DNA from: Microbacteriaceae bacterium
GTDB lineage: Bacteria > Actinomycetota > Actinomycetes > Actinomycetales > Microbacteriaceae
Assembly (NCBI GenBank): GCA_947454285.1
Contig: CANGJO010000062.1
Location: forward strand, 1-5,552
Length of the DNA stretch: 5,552 nucleotides
Direction: 5' to 3'
Each line of letters begins with the position of its first letter. Positions within the stretch are counted from its first letter, which is position 1. A model generated the notes under the pieces. That model had not been told where the DNA came from. It did no database searches and saw only the letters and a list, made by a program, of their open reading frames with translations. The translations under genes and the position numbers were made by a program. This document shows positions 1-5,191 of this stretch, one piece after another.

Positions 1-323
1 CGTTTGCTGTGCGCAGTAGAAACAATTTTGCAAAGCGTTGACCAACCGGCACCGCGATTATTTCCGTGTGCCAAAATCACGCAGCGCCCCAAGCTTGAAC
101 CATCGTCGTCGAATACGGTTAGGTCCACGCCAACTATGGGTGTGATGCCAACTTGCAAGCACGCACCAATGTGTTTGACTGCGCCATAGAGCCCGTCGCG
201 ATCGGTGATGGCGAGTGCGCTAACGCCCTGGGCGGCGCTGGCCTCGACCATGGTCTCTGGCCGAGTCACGCCGTAGTGTCCGCTGAATGCCGAGGCCACG
301 TGCAGGTGAGTGAACGAGCTCAT
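1..323 (-). CDS. dnaE2: Error-prone DNA polymerase DnaE2 (ImuC), N-terminal part, cut by the window edge
   Basis: Only the first 107 residues are present; the gene runs off the left edge. They form the start of the PHP domain of a C-family DNA polymerase III alpha subunit: THLHVASAFSGHYG at residues 5-18 holds the HxH motif (H6, H8), and AITDRDGLYGAVKH follows at about residues 44-57. The short start and the TDRDGLYG form match the actinobacterial DnaE2/ImuC type rather than replicative DnaE1. This is family knowledge recalled, not searched. DnaE2 carries out mutagenic translesion synthesis in the SOS response, normally with ImuA' and ImuB. The metal-binding His usual after TD in PHP domains is Arg here. 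The ATG overlaps the TGA of the upstream DUF6504 gene (ATGA), pointing to translational coupling. An ordinary DnaE1 is the main alternative, made less likely by the DUF6504 and SOS-box context. Confidence 0.88.
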   Translation of the reverse strand, partial: MSSFTHLHVASAFSGHYGVTRPETMVEASAAQGVSALAITDRDGLYGAVKHIGACLQVGITPIVGVDLTVFDDDGSSLGRCVILAHGNNRGAGWSTLCKIVSTAHSK

Positions 324-607
324 GAGTGATAGATGCGCACCAGGTGCCAGGCGTGGTTGGAATCGGTGCGATGCATGATCTCGAACATGCCGGTCTCTTG
401 GGATTCGTTGGCGGCTTTGACCCGCCACATCTCTACCTCGAGCACCCCGGGGCCGATACCTCTTTGTACATGGTTGGCCTCAGCCCACCACTGCTTGCGA
501 GCGAACCAGCGAACCGGCTTGGCCAGCACGGCATAGGTAGCGCCCTGCCAGTTGAATTTGACCGGTTCACCAGCCTGGTTCACCGATACGGCAATGGTTT
601 TATCCAT
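320..607 (-). CDS. DUF6504 family protein of the mutasome locus
   Basis: A 95-residue soluble protein with no signal peptide or membrane segment. The pattern EPVKFNWQGATYAV (about residues 14-27), then W-rich KQWWAEA, then EVEMWRVKAA and a C-terminal HAWHLVRIYHS matches what I recall of DUF6504. That is a small actinobacterial family of unknown function found between the Y-family polymerase gene (imuB-like) and dnaE2. I chose the ATG at 607 because GAGGG lies 5 bases upstream. An in-frame ATG at 619 would add MRVI but has a poorer ribosome binding site. The TGA stop overlaps the dnaE2 ATG by four bases, so the two are surely co-translated. A role as accessory factor for mutagenic repair is inferred from context alone. 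Unusually, no imuB gene lies just upstream; the next element is the SOS box. Confidence 0.8.
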   Translation of the reverse strand: MDKTIAVSVNQAGEPVKFNWQGATYAVLAKPVRWFARKQWWAEANHVQRGIGPGVLEVEMWRVKAANESQETGMFEIMHRTDSNHAWHLVRIYHS

Positions 608-623
608 GATCACCCTCATTTAC

Positions 624-652
624 AACGCCCCCACCTAGTGGAGCAGGGCGTT
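624..652. other. Hairpin in the DUF6504-dnaE2 5' leader
   Basis: The arms AACGCCC (624-630) and GGGCGTT (646-652) pair perfectly over 7 bp. An inner CCAC/GTGG stem (631-634 with 638-641) extends the structure, leaving a four-base bulge. The hairpin lies between the SOS box and the ribosome binding site of DUF6504. On the plus strand it is followed by TTTT, so it resembles a weak rightward terminator, but no rightward gene ends here. On the minus strand it would form in the mRNA leader just upstream of the GAGGG site and might affect translation or stability. Its function is unknown. Confidence 0.4.
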
Positions 653-668
653 TTACACAGATTTTGAG

Positions 669-686
669 TTCGAACACTTGTTCGAA
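669..686. promoter_or_regulatory. LexA-binding SOS box
   Basis: TTCGAACACTTGTTCGAA is a perfect inverted repeat with 7-bp arms around ACTT. It matches the LexA box of Gram-positive bacteria and actinobacteria (consensus core CGAAC-N4-GTTCG). It lies 62 bases upstream of the DUF6504 start and 103 bases upstream of the DUF2256 start on the other strand. Control of DUF6504-dnaE2 is the expected use, since mutasome genes are classic LexA targets. Because the site is symmetric and sits in a divergent gap, the photolyase operon could also respond. I found no convincing -10/-35 pair on either strand, so the exact promoter geometry is unclear. Confidence 0.88.
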
Positions 687-700
687 TGTTAAGAGTGTAT

Positions 701-763
701 GGGGTTATGCCGACAATGCAAATTCGGCCTAAATACCGGGCGAGGCCAGTTAGAACCCCGCCC
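701..763 (+). other. Leader of the photolyase operon with competing inverted repeats
   Basis: Three short inverted repeats overlap here: GGGGTT (701-706) with AACCCC (754-759), GGCCT (726-730) with AGGCC (743-747), and GGGCG (738-742) with CGCCC (759-763). The first and third share C759, and the second and third interleave, so they could form alternative folds. The stretch lies between the SOS box and the ribosome binding site of the DUF2256 gene. It fits no riboswitch class I recognise. With such short stems in GC-rich sequence, chance is a real possibility. Confidence 0.25.
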
Positions 764-789
764 AGATGCCGCTGAATTAGGGTTAGAGC

Positions 790-927
790 ATGCCACCGGT
801 AGCCAAGACCAAGAATGGGTTCGAGCCCAAGATTTGTGAGCGCTGCGGCCTGCCCTTTGAGTGGCGCAAGAAGTGGGCCAAGGACTGGGCCAACGTCAAA
901 TACTGCTCCAAGAAGTGCAAGGGCTAA
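790..927 (+). CDS. DUF2256 small zinc-ribbon protein
   Basis: A 45-residue basic protein, about a quarter lysine and arginine. It carries CERC (C16, C19) and CSKKC (C39, C43), four cysteines suited to binding one zinc, around the signature LPFEWRKKWAKDW (residues 21-33), which is that of the DUF2256 family. The molecular function is unknown. From memory, such genes often sit beside or are fused to photolyase/cryptochrome-like genes. Here the TAA stop overlaps the photolyase ATG (TAATG), so the two are translated together. The start is supported by AGGG seven bases upstream (779-782). Nucleic-acid binding or help in photolyase assembly are only guesses. The family call is strong because the central W-rich block and cysteine spacing are both intact. 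Confidence 0.9.
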   Translation: MPPVAKTKNGFEPKICERCGLPFEWRKKWAKDWANVKYCSKKCKG

Positions 928-2414
928 TGGCCGCCACTAAGTTTCAGCGCATCCTTTATGTGGCGCACGATCACCTAAACCGTACCCGTGGCGTGCTGAA
1001 AAATGCTGACCCAAACACCGATGCCATCGTGCTCGTGGAGAGCGCTCGCATGACCACGGGTAGACCATGGCACAAAGAGCGCCTGTTCTTCTTGATCTCA
1101 TCGGCCAGGCACTTTGCCGCCGACCTAACCGCAGCCGGTTTCACCGTGCGCTACCTAAAGGCAGCCACAACCATCGAGGGATTGAAGGTCGCGCTCGCCG
1201 AATTTGGTGAACTGCCAATTAGTAGCGCCGAACCATCGTCGTTTAAGCAATTCGCGCAGCTAAAAGAATTTGGCGTGGAGTTTGTTGAAAATGATTTCTT
1301 CTTGACCACTCGTGAGCTTTTCAACATGTGGGCCGCAAAGCAAAAGTCATTCGTGATGGAGAACTTCTATCGTGCGCAACGCGTGCGACTAGACATCTTG
1401 ATGGATAACGGCAAGCCCGAGGGAGACCGGTGGAATTTTGATGCCGAGAACCGTTTGCCACCACCAAAGAATTATTCTTGGCCGCCATACCTAGAACACA
1501 CACGTGACGAAATTGATTTGCAGGTTGCCACTGAATTAGATTTCACACCAACCAGCACCTGGGCAACTACGCGTGCTGGCGCACTGCAGCAACTTAAAAA
1601 CTTTGTTGAAAATCACCTGCACGCATTTGGCCCGTACGAAGATGCAATCGCAGCAGATAACTGGGCGCTGCATCACTCGCTACTAAGCCTGTATCTAAAC
1701 AACGGCTTGCTACACGCAGATGAGGCCGTAGCCGCGGTGATTACTGCTTACAAAAATAAAAAAGCACCGATTGAATCGGTAGAGGCATTTGTTCGCCAAG
1801 TAATTGGTTGGCGCGAATATATCAACGGAATGTATTGGTTCTTGGGCGAGGACTATCGCAATCGCAACGCGCTAAATGCAAATCGCAAACTTTTGCCGCT
1901 GTTTACCGATTCATCAAAAACAAAAATGAATTGCGTGCGCTCAGTGGTGCAAGATGTTGAAGCTAGATCTTGGACCCACCACATTCCGCGACTAATGGTG
2001 TTGAGCAACTTGGCGCTAACCACGGGCACAAATCCGCAAGAGTTCTTGAATTGGATGCGCGAGCAATTCATTGATGCATCCGACTGGGTAATGGTGCCAA
2101 ACGTTATTGGTATGGCTGTTCATGCGGATGGTGGTCAATTAATGACCAAGCCTTATGCATCGGGCGGTGCGTATCTGAATCGCATGACCCAGCACTGCAA
2201 GGGTTGTGACTACGACCCTAAGAAGCGCGTTGGCGATGATGCTTGCCCATTCACTACTTTGTATTGGGACTTCCTTGATCGTCACAAGGAAACATTCGTT
2301 AAGAATCACCGCATGAGTCAGCAAGTGAATGGACTGAAGCGTTTGACCGATCTGCCAGAGCTCAAGCTGCGAGCACAACAGGTTTTGCAGGGACTAAGCG
2401 AAGGTAGTATCTAG
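927..2414 (+). CDS. phrB: FeS-type (6-4) photolyase/cryptochrome (PhrB group, FeS-BCP)
   Basis: A 495-residue flavoprotein that should repair UV-induced (6-4) photoproducts with blue light, or act as a light sensor. The N-terminal Rossmann-like antenna domain (about residues 7-130) starts with RILYVAHDHLN. The helical FAD domain follows from about 210, with FVRQVIGWREYINGMYW at 288-304. Cysteines C336, C424, C427 and C440 match the four 4Fe-4S ligands of Agrobacterium PhrB (C350, C438, C441, C454) at a constant offset of 14. HH at 351-352 matches the paired histidines needed for (6-4) repair, and W376 matches W390. In contrast, PhrB W342 and Y391, recalled as electron-transfer residues, align with D328 and M377. 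The antenna cofactor in this group is usually dimethyl-ribityllumazine. I chose the ATG at 927 (AAGGG at 919-923) because it overlaps the DUF2256 stop and puts the start next to the conserved first strand; an in-frame ATG 22 codons earlier lies inside DUF2256. Confidence 0.93.
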   Translation: MAATKFQRILYVAHDHLNRTRGVLKNADPNTDAIVLVESARMTTGRPWHKERLFFLISSARHFAADLTAAGFTVRYLKAATTIEGLKVALAEFGELPISSAEPSSFKQFAQLKEFGVEFVENDFFLTTRELFNMWAAKQKSFVMENFYRAQRVRLDILMDNGKPEGDRWNFDAENRLPPPKNYSWPPYLEHTRDEIDLQVATELDFTPTSTWATTRAGALQQLKNFVENHLHAFGPYEDAIAADNWALHHSLLSLYLNNGLLHADEAVAAVITAYKNKKAPIESVEAFVRQVIGWREYINGMYWFLGEDYRNRNALNANRKLLPLFTDSSKTKMNCVRSVVQDVEARSWTHHIPRLMVLSNLALTTGTNPQEFLNWMREQFIDASDWVMVPNVIGMAVHADGGQLMTKPYASGGAYLNRMTQHCKGCDYDPKKRVGDDACPFTTLYWDFLDRHKETFVKNHRMSQQVNGLKRLTDLPELKLRAQQVLQGLSEGSI

Positions 2415-2416
2415 AC

Positions 2417-2647
2417 ATGAAGCCACCATCAATCCACGTTCGCGCCCTGATTACCTGGTTGGCGATCTTCCCTCTAGTAACCCTTGGGTTCCTAACCGTG
2501 ATTCCAGTTATGGGAACAGCTCACCCAATCCTGAAGGTGTTTGTACTTACCCTGATTGTGGTGCCGCTAGCGGTTTACCTAGTTGTGCCTAACCTGATGA
2601 AGGTTTACGGCAAGATTGCTGCGCGAAGCGCACAAAAACAGGGCTAG
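2417..2647 (+). CDS. Small two-helix membrane protein, related to the membrane tail of COG3224 proteins
   Basis: A 76-residue protein starting two bases after the photolyase stop, with GAAGG 12 bases upstream, so clearly in the same operon. Two hydrophobic helices span about residues 9-31 and 38-60, joined by a short TAHP turn, with a positively charged C-terminus (KVYGKIAARSAQKQ). The motifs TWLAIFPLV and TLIVVPLAVYLVVPNL resemble the C-terminal membrane part of COG3224 proteins (antibiotic biosynthesis monooxygenase superfamily), from memory. The monooxygenase domain itself is missing. By the positive-inside rule both ends probably face the cytoplasm. Its link to light repair is unknown. 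Its stop codon overlaps that of the converging phosphorylase gene. Confidence 0.75.
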   Translation: MKPPSIHVRALITWLAIFPLVTLGFLTVIPVMGTAHPILKVFVLTLIVVPLAVYLVVPNLMKVYGKIAARSAQKQG

Positions 2648-4110
2648 TACTTAGCTAGTTCTTCAACGCTGGTGAAGCGGCGCACGCCACCATCAGCAGT
2701 TGCTTCAACAACGAAGCTTGGCGCACCAACGGCGGTCTTGAACTCAAGTGAAAGCTTGTGGTCGCCATTCTTCCACTCAAGACGCATAGTTTCTGCATCA
2801 ATAATGCCCCAGCTAAATTCGCCTTCAAAGGCAGCGTGCTTGCGCACACGAGCCAACGCAATGATTGCCTGGGTAACCGGCTGCTGAAGTGCATCCTGGA
2901 TTTCTGCAGGTGTGTAGTTGTGACGGTTGGTGTCGCGACCCTGACCTGAACGCGCGAACAGATCGCGGTCATCCATGCCGTTAAATAAACCAACGTAGTA
3001 AACCTGTGGCTCACCCGGCAAGAAGAACTGCACAGCACGCATGATTACGTAACCGGTGTCGTTCTTAACAATGTTTGGCAGAGTCGCATTGATCTGGTGA
3101 GGCAGTGTGAACCACTGCGGAATTACAGAGGCAATTGCCGAGTGACCATCGGTGTTCTTTTCAGCCACCGCAAAAATGTTTGCCATCTCGTCTTGAGTAA
3201 TCAAACCAGGACGCTCACCGATAGGGCCGCCATCGATCACACCGTAACCGTCGTGAGTATCAAGAACGTTCAAGCAGTTGTTTGGGCGAATCTTGAACCA
3301 GTCGCCAAGGCGGTCAACGGTTCCGGTGAATAGGGAGTGCAAAAGCAACGGCGCAGTTTGGAAATCGTAAATCAAATCAACCAGCGGAGCAATATCTAGC
3401 TGCTGGGTGTAGTGCGCGTGCACTTCAACTAGAACACGCATGTCGTAGGAGTGAATCAAGTCCGAGATCTCTTTAACAAATTCCAAAGTCTCTTTGGTCA
3501 TGAACGAGTCAGTGCCAGGTGTCTTTACCGCGTAACCAACTGCATCTAGACGAACAACCTTTACTCCACCAGACTTGAGCGCCTCAAGAATGCGAACCAG
3601 GTAAGCCTTACCGGCATCGTGGTTGATATCGATGTCTACCTGCGAAGGCATGAAGGTGGTCCAAACCAAACGACGCTTGCCACCAACTTCGTAAGCGGTA
3701 AATGGCATGCCCGGGCGCGGGCGATAGAAAGAAGTAATGCCTTCTTCAGTTCCACCATTAGGGAACACCACGTCAAAGGTAAGGAACATGCCGTCGTACT
3801 CAGAGGCAGCACCCTTTTCTTGCCAGTCCTTGAATTCTGGTGAAAGGTAAGAAGCGTGGTTCACGATCAAGTCGGCGGTTAGCTCGTGAGTTGCCGAGAT
3901 GCGCTTGAAGTCAGTCCAGTCGCCTAGGCGAGGGTCAACGATGGTGTGGTCGATTGGGTCAAAGCCGGCGTCATCGCCGTCGTACGGGTGGAAGAACGGA
4001 AGTACGTGAATGCCGTCGAAGTCGGCTAGCGGGCCAGCCAACAGCTTTTCAATTTCGCCTAGATTGCCGCCTACTCGCTCGGCGTAGACCAGAATGCTGG
4101 TACCGGACAT
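2644..4110 (-). CDS. Sucrose phosphorylase-family enzyme (GH13 subfamily 18)
   Basis: A 488-residue cytoplasmic enzyme (the Bifidobacterium adolescentis enzyme has about 504). It should split sucrose or a related glucoside with phosphate into glucose 1-phosphate and the acceptor by double displacement. The catalytic residues are clear: nucleophile D189 in VVRLDAVGY, acid/base E229 in VLVEVHAHY, and stabiliser D287 in LDTHDGYGVID. All sit three residues before their B. adolescentis counterparts (D192, E232, D290). D47 in GDDAGFDPIDH and R132 in YRPRPG also match. PQVYYVG and GRDTNRH lie further on. The acceptor-site loop reads PQWFTLPHQIN (331-341), unlike the NLDLYQVN of known sucrose phosphorylases, so sucrose 6'-phosphate, glucosylglycerol or glucosylglycerate remain possible substrates. 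The start at 4110 has GAGG six bases upstream; the longer frame to 4152 lacks one. The gene has its own promoter and operator and is not tightly coupled to ldh. Confidence 0.9.
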   Translation of the reverse strand: MSGTSILVYAERVGGNLGEIEKLLAGPLADFDGIHVLPFFHPYDGDDAGFDPIDHTIVDPRLGDWTDFKRISATHELTADLIVNHASYLSPEFKDWQEKGAASEYDGMFLTFDVVFPNGGTEEGITSFYRPRPGMPFTAYEVGGKRRLVWTTFMPSQVDIDINHDAGKAYLVRILEALKSGGVKVVRLDAVGYAVKTPGTDSFMTKETLEFVKEISDLIHSYDMRVLVEVHAHYTQQLDIAPLVDLIYDFQTAPLLLHSLFTGTVDRLGDWFKIRPNNCLNVLDTHDGYGVIDGGPIGERPGLITQDEMANIFAVAEKNTDGHSAIASVIPQWFTLPHQINATLPNIVKNDTGYVIMRAVQFFLPGEPQVYYVGLFNGMDDRDLFARSGQGRDTNRHNYTPAEIQDALQQPVTQAIIALARVRKHAAFEGEFSWGIIDAETMRLEWKNGDHKLSLEFKTAVGAPSFVVEATADGGVRRFTSVEELAKY

Positions 4111-4162
4111 GGGAAACCTCTTTATATAGCCAGGGCGCCACAAAAGGCGCAAAACTCATCGA

Positions 4163-4191
4163 TTTATCAAGGCTAACCCTAAAAATGTAAG
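4163..4191 (-). promoter_or_regulatory. Putative promoter of the phosphorylase gene
   Basis: Reading leftward, CTTACA (4191-4186, -35) and GATAAA (4168-4163, -10) are separated by exactly 17 bases, each matching the sigma-70-type consensus at four of six positions. Transcription would start near 4156, giving a leader of about 45 bases before the ATG at 4110. The -35 box lies inside the LacI-type operator, which supports the pairing. Confidence 0.5.
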
Positions 4192-4199
4192 CGTTTACA
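4186..4199. promoter_or_regulatory. LacI-family operator upstream of the phosphorylase gene
   Basis: TGTAAGCGTTTACA is a 14-bp near-perfect palindrome (one mismatched pair) with the central CG and TGTAA/TTACA arms typical of LacI/GalR-family and cre-like operators. It overlaps the proposed -35 box, so a repressor bound here should block transcription until a sugar ligand releases it. No lacI-type gene is in the window, so the regulator is encoded elsewhere. Local sugar-specific control and global catabolite control cannot be told apart from the site. Confidence 0.7.
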
Positions 4200-4240
4200 G
4201 TCTTTAGCCAATCGTTATATATCGGGGTTAAAGCGGGTGT

Positions 4241-5191
4241 CTAGATGGCCAGCGACTCAAGCGAGGCACGGATTGCGCTCGCCGAAGCCTCAAAAAGTGC
4301 CTGCTCGTGAGGCTCCATGGCAATGTCAATGGTTCGGCTGGCCCCTTGGCGCGTGACCAGGGTTGGCACTGACATGGCGATACCCGATACCCCGTGGTAA
4401 TCGGTAAGTACTGAGCTGATTGGCAAAATCGCGTGCTCGTCGTTCAGGACTGCCTCAACAATGCGAGCGCCCGAAAGACCAATCGCAAAGTTGGTTGCTC
4501 CCTTACCCTCGATCACTTTGTAAGCGGCGGTCTTCACCGAATACGCGATGGCATCAAGTTCTTCGCGGCCCAGTGTGCTTCCGTCGGCTAGTTGCCACTC
4601 AAGCAGGGGCGTGTTACCTACGGTTGCCTGTGACCAAAGCGCAAATTCAGAGTCGCCATGTTCACCAATGATGTTCGCGTGAATGTTTGAAGTTGAGACA
4701 TCAAACCTTTCTGCAAGCAACCAGCGCAATCTAGATGAATCCAAAACGGTTCCGGAGCTAAAAATTCGATTCGCAGGAAGCCCGGTTAGTTTTTGCGCTG
4801 CAGTGGCCAACACGTCACACGGATTAGTTACCAAAACAAAAATTGCATCCGGTGAGTGCTTCAAAAGATCTGGCAACAGTGACTTCAAGATTGAAAAATT
4901 CACACCCGCAAGTTCCAAGCGAGTTTGACCAGGATTTTGTTTTGCACCTGCGGTGATGACCACAACATCTGAATTCTTAGTTGCGGCAATATCTGCACCA
5001 CCGGTGATTGATGATGAACCGGTGAACTGTGTGCCATGAGCCAGGTCTAGAACTTCGGCGGTAACTTTTGCTTCGTTGACGTCGTAAAGCACAATCTCGC
5101 GTGCCGATTCACGAATCAACATTGCGTATGCCATTGAGGCGCCAACGGCCCCGGCACCAATTACAGAAACTTTAGAGCTGCGCGAGTGCAT
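4241..5191 (-). CDS. ldh: L-lactate dehydrogenase (FBP-site type)
   Basis: A 316-residue cytoplasmic enzyme that interconverts pyruvate and L-lactate with NADH/NAD+. The Rossmann signature GAGAVG is at 12-17, with D37 for the NAD ribose. In the substrate loop AGAKQNPGQTRL (81-92), Q85 takes the position that separates lactate (Gln) from malate (Arg) dehydrogenases. R91 is the mobile-loop arginine. D151 and R154 in LDSSRLR match D168 and R171, and H178 in GEHGD matches catalytic H195. R156 and H171 match R173 and H188, the fructose 1,6-bisphosphate site of bacterial allosteric LDHs, so activation by FBP is likely. The ATG at 5191 lies within the end of ptsI (20-base overlap). There is no other plausible start, since the Rossmann strand begins seven residues later. 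The gene probably depends on the ptsI transcript. A malate dehydrogenase is unlikely given Q85. Confidence 0.94.
   Translation of the reverse strand: MHSRSSKVSVIGAGAVGASMAYAMLIRESAREIVLYDVNEAKVTAEVLDLAHGTQFTGSSSITGGADIAATKNSDVVVITAGAKQNPGQTRLELAGVNFSILKSLLPDLLKHSPDAIFVLVTNPCDVLATAAQKLTGLPANRIFSSGTVLDSSRLRWLLAERFDVSTSNIHANIIGEHGDSEFALWSQATVGNTPLLEWQLADGSTLGREELDAIAYSVKTAAYKVIEGKGATNFAIGLSGARIVEAVLNDEHAILPISSVLTDYHGVSGIAMSVPTLVTRQGASRTIDIAMEPHEQALFEASASAIRASLESLAI

Noticed and set aside
326..667. Rightward open frame opposite DUF6504
   Set aside because: It is antisense to the well-supported DUF6504 gene and resembles no protein family; likewise the other frames opposite the photolyase, phosphorylase and ldh genes.
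699..839. A 46-codon open frame in the photolyase leader starting MGLCRQCK, plus a 22-codon frame from 707
   Set aside because: Neither has a clear ribosome binding site; the longer one overlaps the well-supported DUF2256 gene in another frame and resembles no family I know.
861..926. In-frame extension of the photolyase by 22 codons to an upstream ATG
   Set aside because: It lies wholly inside the DUF2256 coding sequence, and the ATG at 927 has a ribosome site, stop-start overlap and the expected distance to the first conserved strand.
4121..4130. TATATA-like box just upstream of the phosphorylase ribosome site
   Set aside because: No -35 match at the right distance, and it would leave almost no leader with a ribosome site that the transcript would barely include.
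4135..4150. GCGCC/GGCGC hairpin between the phosphorylase promoter and its start
   Set aside because: Only five base pairs, with no T-tract downstream in the direction of transcription; too weak to call an attenuator.
4111..4152. Extension of the phosphorylase start by 14 residues
   Set aside because: The added residues are not family-like, and GAGG sits six bases upstream of the ATG at 4110.
4202..4233. Imperfect inverted repeat CTTTAGCC/GGTTAAAG just after ldh, considered as a terminator
   Set aside because: On the minus strand one pair is an A-C mismatch, the loop is large and no T-tract follows, so it is not a convincing intrinsic terminator.
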